20,312 bases of DNA from JASJHI01 sp965371355 (GCA_965371355.1 CBDUYD010000035.1:1-20312), one strand, 5' to 3'. Shown: positions 1-7,534, numbered from the stretch's first letter. Translations and numbers: made by a program. Notes: generated from the sequence alone by a model not told the origin.

Positions 1-920
1 GGCTCGATCACCGTATCGCCGGTCGGGTTCGTCGTGAACGTCCCGTCGGCATCGCGGAGCGCGAGGATCAGCACACCACTGCGGCCTCGGATGTCGGCTT
101 CGCGGAGCGTGCGACCGGCGAGCGGCGACCCGTCGGCCACCTCGATCTCCTGCATCCGGAACTCGAGCGAACGCTCGTGCATCACGACGTCGACGAATTC
201 GGCCACATGGGGCTGGGCGATGAACGACGCCATCCGGGCAGCCCCGAGCTCCTGGGGGTTGACGACGCGGTCGGCGCCGGCGTTGGTCAGCTTCGGCACG
301 CTCTCGTCCTGGCGGGCGCGGGCGACGATGAACAGGTCGGGGTTGAGAGCGCGGCCCGACAGTGTGACGAACAGGTTCTCGGCGTCGCCCTCGAGCGCCG
401 CGATGAGTGCTGTGGCCTTGGTGATCCCTGCCTCCTCGAGCGTGCGGTCGAGCGTCGCATCGCCCACCACGGTCAGGTGCGGAACGTTGGCGAGACGTTC
501 GGCGTTCGTGTCGATGACCACGACCTCGTGTCCGGCGATCGACAGGTCGGCAGCGACCGCCCGACCGACGCGTCCCCAGCCGCACACCACGGTGTGGCCG
601 CTCATCTTTCCGATCTCTCGATCCATACGTCGCCTCCCGACTAGATCACTCAATTGGCCCTCGACGACGACCTCGACGATCATCGTGACGGTGTACAGCA
701 CCGTGCCGACACCGGTCATGATCACGAGGATGGTGAACCACTTCTCGGCGGCGTCGAACTCGTGTACCTCGCGGAATCCGACGGTCGTGACCGTCGTGAT
801 CGTCTGGTACAACGCGTCGAGCGGGCTGAGGCCGAACGCCCAGTATCCGAGCGTGCTCAGGACGATCACGCTCGCGACCATCCCGATCGCGAGCTCGAGT
901 CGTCCGAGCGTCGTCTTCAC
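1..920 (-). CDS. Two-TM potassium channel with cytoplasmic RCK (TrkA-N/TrkA-C) domain, C-terminus cut by window edge
   Basis: An open frame starts at a GTG at 920 and runs off the left end, giving about 306 visible residues. Residues about 9-30 form a first membrane helix. A pore loop carries the filter-like TTVGFR at 45-50. Residues about 61-87 form the second helix. Residues 110 onward are a Rossmann-type RCK domain with CGWGRVGR (113-120) and VIDTN (135-139), followed by a TrkA-C-like segment reaching the edge. This is the MthK-like layout, in which ligand or nucleotide binding to the RCK ring gates K+ flow through the plasma membrane. The usual GYG of the filter reads GFR, so ion selectivity is inferred, not shown. 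No strong Shine-Dalgarno precedes the GTG, so the exact start is uncertain; I see no better upstream in-frame start. It follows the HD gene after a 108-base gap containing a strong hairpin, so it may be a separate transcript. The protein looks near complete, with only the extreme C-terminus missing. Confidence 0.9.
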   Translation of the reverse strand, partial: MKTTLGRLELAIGMVASVIVLSTLGYWAFGLSPLDALYQTITTVTTVGFREVHEFDAAEKWFTILVIMTGVGTVLYTVTMIVEVVVEGQLSDLVGRRRMDREIGKMSGHTVVCGWGRVGRAVAADLSIAGHEVVVIDTNAERLANVPHLTVVGDATLDRTLEEAGITKATALIAALEGDAENLFVTLSGRALNPDLFIVARARQDESVPKLTNAGADRVVNPQELGAARMASFIAQPHVAEFVDVVMHERSLEFRMQEIEVADGSPLAGRTLREADIRGRSGVLILALRDADGTFTTNPTGDTVIE

Positions 921-965
921 GGAGAGTGAAGGTAGCGCCCGCGGCCCCAGTCGTCCGGTCTCGGC

Positions 966-1016
966 ATTCTGCGTGAGCGATTACGTCGTCGTGCGCGGTA
1001 TTCGCTCACACAGAAT
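966..1016. repeat. Long intergenic inverted repeat (hairpin) between the HD gene and the channel gene
   Basis: The arms 966-984 and 998-1016 pair over 19 positions around a 13-base loop. There are two irregularities: 972/1010, which is G-U on a minus-strand RNA, and a T-T at 981/1001. No T tract follows in either direction, so it is not a canonical intrinsic terminator, although actinobacterial terminators often lack one. On the minus strand the outer arm begins ATTCTGTGTGAGCGA. Its TTCTGTGTG core also opens the repeat units near 13.4 kb, which suggests a dispersed intergenic hairpin family. The rest of the 921-1028 gap shows nothing else I can support. Confidence 0.65.
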
Positions 1017-1028
1017 CCGGAGCCGGGT

Positions 1029-1628
1029 TCAGTTGCCGCGCAGGATGTCGCGGATCAGCGGTTCGTAGTGCTCGAGGGGGTTGCTCTCGTAGTCGGGGTC
1101 GAACGCCATCTGGTCGTACGCGGCGCAGAACTCCTCGGTGTGGTCGAAATACGGCGAGTCGCGCCACTCGTCGCGGGCGTTCTTGTCGAGCCCGATGTAG
1201 TGCCAGAAGTAGTAGCCCTGGAATGCGCCGTGGTTCTTCACCATGAAGTGGTTGGCCTCGGACACGAACGGCCTGAGGATCCCCGCCGCGATGTCGGGAT
1301 GGCTGTACGGGCTGAGAGTGTCGCCGATGTCGTGGATCAGCGCGCACAACACGTACTCGTCGTCGCGCCCGTCGTTCTCGGCACGGGTGGCGGTCTGGAG
1401 GCTGTGTTCGAGCCGGTCGACGGGGAATCCGCCGTGATCGAACTTCAGCTCGCGCATCAGTCCGATCACCCGGTCGGCCACGAAGCCCTGGGTGATCTCG
1501 AGCTGCGGGGTGATCATCGCCCAGTCCTCGGCGGTCGATTCCTCGAACGAGGTGAACGTCGCCCGCGGATGCTCGCCGACCGGATCGCCGGACGTCTCAT
1601 CGGTCTGGGGGATTGCGGTTTCGGTCAT
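1029..1628 (-). CDS. HD-domain protein resembling PhnZ/TmpB-type diiron oxygenases
   Basis: This is a 199-residue protein from ATG 1628. An AGGAAG Shine-Dalgarno at 1639-1634 lies five bases upstream and fixes the start. The HD-type ligand set is visible: H75 in LEHSLQ, H99-D100 in LIHDIGD, H110, H133 in KNHGAFQGYY, and D172 in YDQMAFDP. The 24-residue step from EHSLQ to HD matches the phosphonate oxygenase PhnZ as I recall it. That family uses a mixed-valent diiron site to cleave C-P or C-C bonds, whereas classical HD proteins hydrolyse phosphates. The ligand pattern and the FQGYYFWHYIG stretch favour the oxygenase-like group, but the substrate cannot be read from the sequence and no phosphonate-uptake gene is adjacent. 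It lies 47 bases after the CoxL-type gene, so the two are probably cotranscribed. Automated annotation would probably call it a phosphohydrolase. Confidence 0.85.
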   Translation of the reverse strand: MTETAIPQTDETSGDPVGEHPRATFTSFEESTAEDWAMITPQLEITQGFVADRVIGLMRELKFDHGGFPVDRLEHSLQTATRAENDGRDDEYVLCALIHDIGDTLSPYSHPDIAAGILRPFVSEANHFMVKNHGAFQGYYFWHYIGLDKNARDEWRDSPYFDHTEEFCAAYDQMAFDPDYESNPLEHYEPLIRDILRGN

Positions 1629-1675
1629 CTGAACTTCCTGTTGTTGCTCGGGGTGAGACTGCTCGGAGTGGCGGG

Positions 1676-3967
1676 TCAGGACGAGGCCGAGCGGATCGCC
1701 TGCCACACCCGTTCCGCCGTGGCGGGCATGTCGAGGTGGCGGACGCCGAGGTGGGCCAGAGCGTCGACCACCGCTGACTGGATCGCGGGCGTCGAGCCGA
1801 TCGTGCCGGATTCTCCGATGCCCTTCGCGCCGAGCGGGTTGAGGAATGTCGGCGTCTCCATCGGGATGCGCTCGAAGCTCGGCAGCTCGGCCGCCGAGAT
1901 CATCCCGTAGTCGGCGAGGTTCGACGTGATCGGGTTGCCGTCGTCGTCGTAGCGAACCTCCTCGAGCAGTGCCTGGGCGGCACCCTGGCCGATGCCGCCG
2001 TGCACCTGCCCTTCGAGCAGTAGCGGGTTGAGCATCGTGCCGGCGTCGTCGCAGGCGACCTGGCGGAGCAGTCGCACCTCGCCGGTCGCGGTGTCGACCT
2101 CGACTACCGCTACGTGGGCTCCGAACGGGAACGATGGCATCGAGGTGGAGAACACCGTCGAGATGTCGAGTTCGTCGTTCCGGGCCCTGGCGGCGACGGC
2201 GAGGTCGGCCCACGTCTTCGACATCGCCGGCGTGCCGGCGACGTGGAACGCGCCGGCAGCCTTGTCGAGCACGATGTCGGCCTCGTCGGCCTCGAGGATC
2301 GATGCGGCGAGCGATCGCGCCTTGTCGACCAGTTCGACGGAGGCCTGGTTCACCGCCGCGCCGCCGTGTTGCAGCGAACGCGAACCCATCGTGCCGCCGC
2401 CCTCCGGAACGAGGTCGGTGTCGCCCCACACGAGCGTGATGCGATCCATCGGGATTCCGGTCTGCTCACTCGCGATCATCGACCAGGCGGTGTCGTGACC
2501 CTGGCCGTGCGGCGACGTGCCGGTGTAGATGGTGGCCGAGCCGTCGTCGGCGAGTTCGATCCGCGCGTGGTCGCCGTACGGCTCGATGCCGCCCGTGATC
2601 TCGACGTACACGCTGACGCCTATGCCGAGCTGCCGATCGTCGCCCGAAGCGCGTCTGGTGGCCTGCTCGGCGCGGAGGTCGGCGTACCCGGCCCCCTCGA
2701 GGGCGCGGTCGAGGCACGCCTCGTAGTCGCCGACGTCATACGTCTGACCGATCGAGGTGGTGTGCGGCTCGTCGAACTTGGCGATCAGGTTGCGCCGTCT
2801 GACCTCAACGGGATCGAGGCCGAGCTCGGCGGCGAACATGTCCATCGCCCGCTCGATCGCCGCGGTGGCCTCGGGTCGTCCCGCGCCGCGGTAGGCGACG
2901 ACCGGCGTGGTGTTGGTGACCACCGATGTCGTGCGGACCTCGATGTTGGGGATGTCGTAGACACCCGACGACATCGGGCGCGTCATGAACGGGGCGAGGA
3001 TCGTGCCCATGTCGACGAAGCCGCCCGAATCCTGCACGGCGTAGAGCTGGTAGTGGGTGACGGTACCGTCCTTCGATCCACCGATCTTGACGTGCTGGAT
3101 CTGCGCCCGTCCGTGACCGAGGGCCATCATCGACTCGCTGCGCGTCTCGCGCCAGCGCATCGGACGACCGATCGCCTTCGACAGCGGACCGAGCAGGAGC
3201 TCCTCGGGGTAGGCGCCGATCTTCGCGCCGAACGCCCCTCCGACGTCGGGCGTCATCACGTGGATCTGCGACTCGTCGACACCGTTGGCGGCGGCCAGTG
3301 GAGCGGTGGTCCCCTGGGCGTGCTGTGTGGACAGCCACTGTTGGAGCCGGCCGTCGATCCACGTTGCGGCCGAGCCGCGGACCTCGAGCGGGCACGGGGC
3401 GACGCGCTGGTTGAGGAAGCGCCCGCCGACGACGACCTCGCAGCCGTCGAAGAACTCGTCGGCGGGGGAGTTCTCGGGCAGCCCCAGCGCCGTCGTGTCG
3501 AACACGGCGTTGCTGCCGACCTCCTCGTAGATCAGCGTGTCGGATTCGAGTGCGGCCTCGGGATCGATCAGCGCGGGCAGCACGTCGACGTCGATGAACA
3601 CCGCGTCGGCGGCGTCGGTGCCCTGTTCGAGAGTCTCGGCCACGACGACGGCGACCGGCTCACCGACGTAGCGCACCTTCCCGCTGGCCAGCAGCGTCCG
3701 CGAAACCATCGGGTTGAACGTCGCCGGGACGGGCTCGAGCCCGAGCGACTCGGCGGTGTGGACAGCGATGACACCGGGCATCGACCTCGCCTCGTCGATG
3801 TCGATCGAGAGGATCGTCCCGTGGGCGACCGGGGAGCGGACGTAGACCACCTGCGCCGCGCCGGCGAGCCGATCGTCGGTGAGGTCGTCGACGTAGACCC
3901 CTCCCGTCGTGAGGAACTTCGGATCCTCCTTGCGGATGACCCGCTCACCAAGAATGCTGCCGACCAC
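1676..3967 (-). CDS. Xanthine dehydrogenase / form II CoxL-type molybdopterin-binding subunit
   Basis: This is a 763-residue protein of the molybdenum hydroxylase large-subunit family. The N-terminal aldehyde oxidase/xanthine dehydrogenase a/b hammerhead (about 15-130) is followed by the molybdopterin-binding region. GGAFGAK (243-249) contacts the cofactor, VAYRGAGR (357-364) lines the active site, and GAKGIGESG (713-721) holds the expected catalytic glutamate E719. The AYRGAGR loop marks form II (CoxL-like) enzymes; true aerobic CO dehydrogenases of form I carry AYxCSFR. CO oxidation is therefore not the expected reaction, and the substrate, perhaps an aldehyde or N-heterocycle, is unknown. 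These enzymes normally need a 2Fe-2S subunit and an FAD subunit, and neither gene lies beside it. I chose GTG 3967 because AGAGGGG lies just upstream; an ATG at 4009 would add 14 residues that look unlike the family. It starts 78 bases after the ftsB-like stop. Confidence 0.92.
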   Translation of the reverse strand: MVGSILGERVIRKEDPKFLTTGGVYVDDLTDDRLAGAAQVVYVRSPVAHGTILSIDIDEARSMPGVIAVHTAESLGLEPVPATFNPMVSRTLLASGKVRYVGEPVAVVVAETLEQGTDAADAVFIDVDVLPALIDPEAALESDTLIYEEVGSNAVFDTTALGLPENSPADEFFDGCEVVVGGRFLNQRVAPCPLEVRGSAATWIDGRLQQWLSTQHAQGTTAPLAAANGVDESQIHVMTPDVGGAFGAKIGAYPEELLLGPLSKAIGRPMRWRETRSESMMALGHGRAQIQHVKIGGSKDGTVTHYQLYAVQDSGGFVDMGTILAPFMTRPMSSGVYDIPNIEVRTTSVVTNTTPVVAYRGAGRPEATAAIERAMDMFAAELGLDPVEVRRRNLIAKFDEPHTTSIGQTYDVGDYEACLDRALEGAGYADLRAEQATRRASGDDRQLGIGVSVYVEITGGIEPYGDHARIELADDGSATIYTGTSPHGQGHDTAWSMIASEQTGIPMDRITLVWGDTDLVPEGGGTMGSRSLQHGGAAVNQASVELVDKARSLAASILEADEADIVLDKAAGAFHVAGTPAMSKTWADLAVAARARNDELDISTVFSTSMPSFPFGAHVAVVEVDTATGEVRLLRQVACDDAGTMLNPLLLEGQVHGGIGQGAAQALLEEVRYDDDGNPITSNLADYGMISAAELPSFERIPMETPTFLNPLGAKGIGESGTIGSTPAIQSAVVDALAHLGVRHLDMPATAERVWQAIRSASS

Positions 3968-3972
3968 GAGTA

Positions 3973-3979
3973 CCCCTCT
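3973..3979 (-). promoter_or_regulatory. Shine-Dalgarno AGAGGGG that decides the CoxL-type start
   Basis: On the minus strand AGAGGGG is followed by five bases (TACTC) and then GTG at 3967. This is the best ribosome-binding site in the region, and it sits inside the extended open frame that begins at ATG 4009, which argues for the later GTG start. Confidence 0.6.
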
Positions 3980-4045
3980 GCGGATGCGATGTCGTTCGAC
4001 GTCGCGCATGCTCTGCGCGACGGGCGCGTGTGCGCCGACTGAAAC

Positions 4046-4543
4046 CTAGCCGCCCGCGGGCGCCGCGTCCCCAGCGCGACGCGCGTTCATGATCCGCGTG
4101 GTGATGTTGTACGGCCAGCCCTCGGGGAGGGCGCTCGGCAGGGCGGGAAGCGGGAGGAACGATGACCGTCGCTCGCCGATCTCGACGACGCCGAGTTCCT
4201 CGCGGGCGGCCTCCCTCGCTCCGTCGTCGGTCTGCAGCCATTCGACCTCGGCGGCGAGTTGGCCGTTGACGCGCTGGAGTTCGGCGAGCTGTGCCTGGCG
4301 CTGGTCGAGGCTCTCGTTCTGGTCTGACCAGGTCTGGATCGGCAGGACGAACACCGCAGCGGCGATCGCGACGATCACCACCAGCGCGCCGATGCCGGCA
4401 CCGATCGCAAGTCGCGGGCGCCGCAGGATCCGTTTCTCGACCGGGATCGGCCGACTCAGGTCACCGAGGCGCGACGAACCCTCGTCGGCCGCGGCGGACG
4501 GGGCGGGCCGCTTGATCGAGGTGGTACCCGAGCGCGTCATCAC
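4046..4543 (-). CDS. ftsB: FtsB/DivIC-like septum formation initiator
   Basis: This is a 165-residue bitopic membrane protein. A basic, Ser/Pro-rich cytoplasmic N-terminus (1-44) leads to one hydrophobic helix at about 46-68. Then comes a Gln/Leu/Glu-rich coiled coil (about 72-105) and the AREELGVVEIGE segment (112-123) typical of the DivIC family. Family members act in the divisome with FtsL and FtsQ at midcell. The position directly downstream of eno is the classical actinobacterial location and supports the call. The start can be GTG 4543 or the adjacent ATG 4540. A perfect 10-base hairpin ends two bases before the GTG, and no ordinary Shine-Dalgarno lies outside it. The Pro/Leu-rich tail after residue 128 is variable in the family. 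The name ftsB is by family and context; divIC is an equivalent label. Confidence 0.88.
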   Translation of the reverse strand: MMTRSGTTSIKRPAPSAAADEGSSRLGDLSRPIPVEKRILRRPRLAIGAGIGALVVIVAIAAAVFVLPIQTWSDQNESLDQRQAQLAELQRVNGQLAAEVEWLQTDDGAREAAREELGVVEIGERRSSFLPLPALPSALPEGWPYNITTRIMNARRAGDAAPAGG

Positions 4544-4545
4544 GT

Positions 4546-4573
4546 CGATTCTCGCACGTGCGCGCGAGAATCG
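4546..4573 (-). promoter_or_regulatory. Hairpin abutting the ftsB-like start codon
   Basis: CGATTCTCGC (4546-4555) and GCGAGAATCG (4564-4573) form a perfect 10-base inverted repeat with an eight-base loop. It ends two bases upstream of the GTG at 4543. In an eno-ftsB transcript it would cover the place where the ribosome normally docks. It could restrict translation or mark the end of the eno transcript; the sequence alone cannot tell which. Confidence 0.5.
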
Positions 4574-4629
4574 GGCGGCAAGCCGGAGAACCTGTTCGCT
4601 CGCGGCGGGCGAAATGTCCGTCGTGATCG

Positions 4630-4680
4630 CGTTCTCGGTCCCGATTCCGCGGGTCTGCAGCGGATTCCGGACCGAGAACG
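4630..4680 (-). terminator. Long hairpin after eno, probable terminator or 3' end stabiliser
   Basis: The arms 4630-4650 and 4660-4680 pair at 19 of 21 positions around a nine-base loop, with mismatches at 4642/4668 and 4645/4665. The outer 12 base pairs are perfect (CGTTCTCGGTCC). The hairpin starts 13 bases after the eno stop on the minus strand. No T run follows, so it is not a textbook intrinsic terminator, but U-less hairpins are common at actinobacterial gene ends. It separates eno from the ftsB-like gene in a gap of 150 bases. Confidence 0.55.
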
Positions 4681-4693
4681 GCGCCGAGTCGCT

Positions 4694-5974
4694 CTAACGC
4701 AGCGGTGCGAGCGCTGACGCGCCGCGATATTCGGCAGCCTCGCCGAGGTGCTCCTCGATGCGCAGCAGCTGGTTGTACTTGGCGACCCGATCGCTGCGCG
4801 CCGGCGCACCGATCTTGATCTGGCCGCAGTTCGTCGCGACGGCGAGATCGGCGATCGTCGTGTCCTCGGTCTCACCCGAGCGGTGGCTCATCACCGACGT
4901 GTACGCGTGGCGTGTGGCGAGATCGACCGTGTCGAGGGTCTCGGTGAGCGTGCCGATCTGGTTGACCTTGATCAGGATCGAGTTGGCGACGTTCCGATCG
5001 ATCCCGGTTCGCAGGCGCTCGCTGTTGGTGACGAACAGATCGTCGCCGACCAGCTGCACCCGGTCGCCGATCGCGGCGGTCAGCGTCTGCCAGCCGTCCC
5101 AGTCGTTCTCGTCCATCGCATCCTCCAACGACACGATCGGGTAGGTGTCGACGAGGCGGGTCCAGTACTCGGTCATCTCCGCCGGCGAGAGGATCTTGCC
5201 CTCGCCCTCGAGGTGGTAGGCGCCGTCGCGGTACACCTCGCTCGTGGCGGGGTCGAGCGCGATGGCGATCTCGTCGCCGGGCGTGAAGCCGGCCTTCTCG
5301 ATCGCCTCGACGAGCACCCTGATCGCCTCTTCGTTCGACTCGAGATCCGGTGCGAAGCCGCCCTCGTCGCCGACCGCCGTCGACAGACCGCGGTCGGCGA
5401 TGACGCCCTTGAGCACGTGGTACGTCTCGGTGCCCCACCGGAGCGCCTCGGAGAAGCTCGGCGCGCCGACCGGCATGATCATGAACTCCTGGAGGTCGAT
5501 CGAGTTGTCCGCATGGACGCCGCCGTTGATCACGTTCATCATCGGAACCGGCAGCACATGGGCGTTGGGCCCGCCGACGTAGCGGTAGAGGGGTGTGTCG
5601 AGTTCGATCGCTGCCGCCTTGGCGATCGCCAGGCTCGTTCCGAGGATCGCGTTGGCTCCGAACCGCGCCTTGTTGTCGGTGCCGTCGAGTTCGATCATCG
5701 CGGCGTCGAGTATCCGCTGATCGAGGGCGTCGAACCCGTCGAGCGAATCGGCGATCTCGCCGTTGACGAACCCGACTGCGGTGCCGACCGACTTGCCGCC
5801 ATACCGATCACCACCGTCGCGGAGCTCGACCGCCTCGTGTTCGCCGGTCGATGCGCCGGAGGGGACAGCCGCACGGCCGGTCGCCCCCGAAGTGAGGCTT
5901 ACCTCGACCTCGACGGTGGGGTTGCCGCGGGAGTCGAGGATCTGGCGGCCGAGGACGGAAACGATCTCACTCAT
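4694..5974 (-). CDS. eno: Enolase (phosphopyruvate hydratase)
   Basis: Enolase interconverts 2-phosphoglycerate and phosphoenolpyruvate in glycolysis and gluconeogenesis, in the cytosol and with Mg2+. The 426-residue length is normal. The active site is complete: the loop PSGASTGEHEAVELRDG (38-54), E204 in VGDEGGFAPD, metal ligands D241, E284 and D311, catalytic K336 in ILIKVNQIGTLTET, and SHRSGETEDT (363-372). The N-terminus SEIVSVLGRQILDSRGNPTV is standard, so ATG 5974 is secure. It lies 60 bases after the mazG stop. A TACGTT box (5989-5984) nine bases before the ATG could give a leaderless transcript, so eno may be transcribed on its own as well as by readthrough. A long hairpin follows the stop. 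I see nothing odd in the protein. Confidence 0.99.
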   Translation of the reverse strand: MSEIVSVLGRQILDSRGNPTVEVEVSLTSGATGRAAVPSGASTGEHEAVELRDGGDRYGGKSVGTAVGFVNGEIADSLDGFDALDQRILDAAMIELDGTDNKARFGANAILGTSLAIAKAAAIELDTPLYRYVGGPNAHVLPVPMMNVINGGVHADNSIDLQEFMIMPVGAPSFSEALRWGTETYHVLKGVIADRGLSTAVGDEGGFAPDLESNEEAIRVLVEAIEKAGFTPGDEIAIALDPATSEVYRDGAYHLEGEGKILSPAEMTEYWTRLVDTYPIVSLEDAMDENDWDGWQTLTAAIGDRVQLVGDDLFVTNSERLRTGIDRNVANSILIKVNQIGTLTETLDTVDLATRHAYTSVMSHRSGETEDTTIADLAVATNCGQIKIGAPARSDRVAKYNQLLRIEEHLGEAAEYRGASALAPLR

Positions 5975-5983
5975 ACGCCAGCC

Positions 5984-5989
5984 AACGTA
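5984..5989 (-). promoter_or_regulatory. Candidate -10 element (TACGTT) for a leaderless eno transcript
   Basis: TACGTT fits the actinobacterial TANNNT -10 pattern and ends nine bases before the eno ATG. There is little Shine-Dalgarno complementarity upstream of eno. No convincing -35 box is present. This is weak evidence from one short motif in a GC-rich gap. Confidence 0.3.
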
Positions 5990-6034
5990 CCGGCCGTGGT
6001 TCGCCGGTGTTGCAGGGTCGCCGGGGGAGGCTGG

Positions 6035-7519
6035 TCACTCGGTCGCTTTGACCCGGTCCCACAGTTCGTCGAGGGTCGCGAGGTCGGCCGAGCGGAGATC
6101 GACCCCGCGCCCGCGGGCGAGGTGCTCGACACCCTCGAACCTGCGCCGGAACTTGTCGGCCGCCGCGCGCAGTGCGAGTTCGGGGTCGATGTCGAGGTGT
6201 CGGGCCACGTTGACGACGGCGAACAGCACGTCGCCGAGTTCATCGGCGGCATGTTCCGCATCGGTGCCGGCAGCCGCCTCGCGCAGCTCGGCGATCTCCT
6301 CGTCGATCTTGGCGAACGGCCCCTCCGCATCGGGCCAGTCGAAGCCGGCCCGCGCCGCCTTCCTCGCGACCTTGGCGGTGTAGGAGAGCGCGGGCATCGA
6401 GCGTGGGATGCCGTCGAAGACCGACGTGCGGCCCTTCTCGGCCCGCTTGATCTCCTCCCAGTTGTCGAGCACCTCCCCGCTGCCGTCGACGACCGTGTCA
6501 CCGAACACGTGGGGGTGGCGTCGCACCAGCTTGTCGTGGATCCCGTCGGCGATGTCGGCGATCGTGAACCGACCTTCCTGCTCGGCGATCGTCGCGTGGA
6601 ACTCGATCTGGTACAGCAGGTCGCCGAGTTCCTCGATCAGGTCGTCGTCGGCGGATCCGATGCCCTCGTGCCCGGCGTCCTGGCCGCCCTCGCCCTCGTC
6701 GTCGAGCGCCTCGATCGCGTCGACGACTTCATAGGTCTCTTCGAGTAGGTGCGGGACGAGCGACCGGTGCGTCTGCTCGATGTCCCACGGACATTGCTCG
6801 CGGAGTGTGCGCGTGAGCTGGTGGAACCGGACGTAGGCAGCCCCGACCGGAGTGGCGAGACGCGGGATGTAGAGCGACGTCAGGTGGTCGGCCTCGACGG
6901 TGCGGTCGAGCTCGGACCAGGTCGTGTGGACGATCCGCTCCCGCGGGGTGCCCAGCGCCTGCAGGATCACGACCGGCTCGTCGCCGTCGGCCCCGTCGAC
7001 GGCGAGCTTGATGTCGGAGAGCACCCAGTCGGCGTGGGTGTGGGCGACGAGCAGCGGTCCCCGTTCGCCCGCCGCGGCCCGGGCGAAGTCGTGGCCGTCG
7101 ACGAGACGCACCGACGATTCGACGGGATCGATCGACAGTCGCGACCAGACGACGTCGAGGAACGACATCGCCGGCAGGATGTCGAGATCGATGTCGTCGC
7201 GATCGAGGAGCAGACGGACCGTGCGTTCGAGCACGAGCGGCGAGCCCGGCACCGCGTAGAGCACCTCGCCGTGCGTCGCTGCCGCGGCGACGAGTCGCTC
7301 GGCGATCGTCTCGTACACGCCCTCGAAGGAATCGGCGGTTTCGTAGAGACTGTCGAAGGAGTCGGCGTCGGGCACGAGATGCGCGGACGGATGGCGTGTC
7401 GTGCGGACGAATCGGTGCGCCGACCGTTCGATCGCGTGCAGCGTCTGCTCGGTGACGTACCCGGCGTCGCCGGGGCCCAGCCCGACGACGGTGATACGGC
7501 CGCCGGTGCTGCTCGTCAT
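6035..7519 (-). CDS. mazG: MazG-family nucleotide pyrophosphohydrolase fused to a tetrapyrrole methylase-like domain (YabN-type)
   Basis: This is a 494-residue protein with three parts. Residues about 8-225 are a tetrapyrrole/corrin methylase fold with the SAM-site glycine motif VVGLGPGDAG (11-20). The first MazG domain follows, with CPWD (243-246), EETYE (260-264) and EELGD (296-300). The second carries KIDEEIAEL (404-412) and DELGD (426-430). MazG domains hydrolyse (d)NTPs to NMP and PPi with Mg2+ through EExxE and ExxD motifs; both domains keep these residues. The role of the methylase-like half is unknown in the family (compare Bacillus YabN). A Gly/Asp-rich insert (about 272-293) separates the two motifs of the first domain and is longer than I expect. 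The gene starts 15 bases after the lipoprotein stop, so it is cotranscribed with it, and it belongs to the conserved mfd-to-eno run. Confidence 0.94.
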   Translation of the reverse strand: MTSSTGGRITVVGLGPGDAGYVTEQTLHAIERSAHRFVRTTRHPSAHLVPDADSFDSLYETADSFEGVYETIAERLVAAAATHGEVLYAVPGSPLVLERTVRLLLDRDDIDLDILPAMSFLDVVWSRLSIDPVESSVRLVDGHDFARAAAGERGPLLVAHTHADWVLSDIKLAVDGADGDEPVVILQALGTPRERIVHTTWSELDRTVEADHLTSLYIPRLATPVGAAYVRFHQLTRTLREQCPWDIEQTHRSLVPHLLEETYEVVDAIEALDDEGEGGQDAGHEGIGSADDDLIEELGDLLYQIEFHATIAEQEGRFTIADIADGIHDKLVRRHPHVFGDTVVDGSGEVLDNWEEIKRAEKGRTSVFDGIPRSMPALSYTAKVARKAARAGFDWPDAEGPFAKIDEEIAELREAAAGTDAEHAADELGDVLFAVVNVARHLDIDPELALRAAADKFRRRFEGVEHLARGRGVDLRSADLATLDELWDRVKATE

Positions 7520-7534
7520 CGCTCGACGAGACCG

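Noticed and set aside
921..969. Possible 16-codon leader peptide on the minus strand from an ATG near 968, whose stop overlaps the channel GTG
   Set aside because: It has no Shine-Dalgarno, no run of regulatory codons and no alternative stem pairing. An open frame this short is expected by chance.
34..1068. Long plus-strand open frame of 344 codons, and similar long plus-strand frames over cox, eno, mazG, mfd and glmU
   Set aside because: They mirror minus-strand genes with clear domain content. Their translations are low-complexity Arg/Ser/Val-rich sequence, as expected for the antisense of GC-rich coding DNA.
1676..3967. Reading the CoxL-type gene as aerobic CO dehydrogenase
   Set aside because: The active-site loop is AYRGAGR (form II), not the AYxCSFR of form I, and no coxM or coxS is adjacent.
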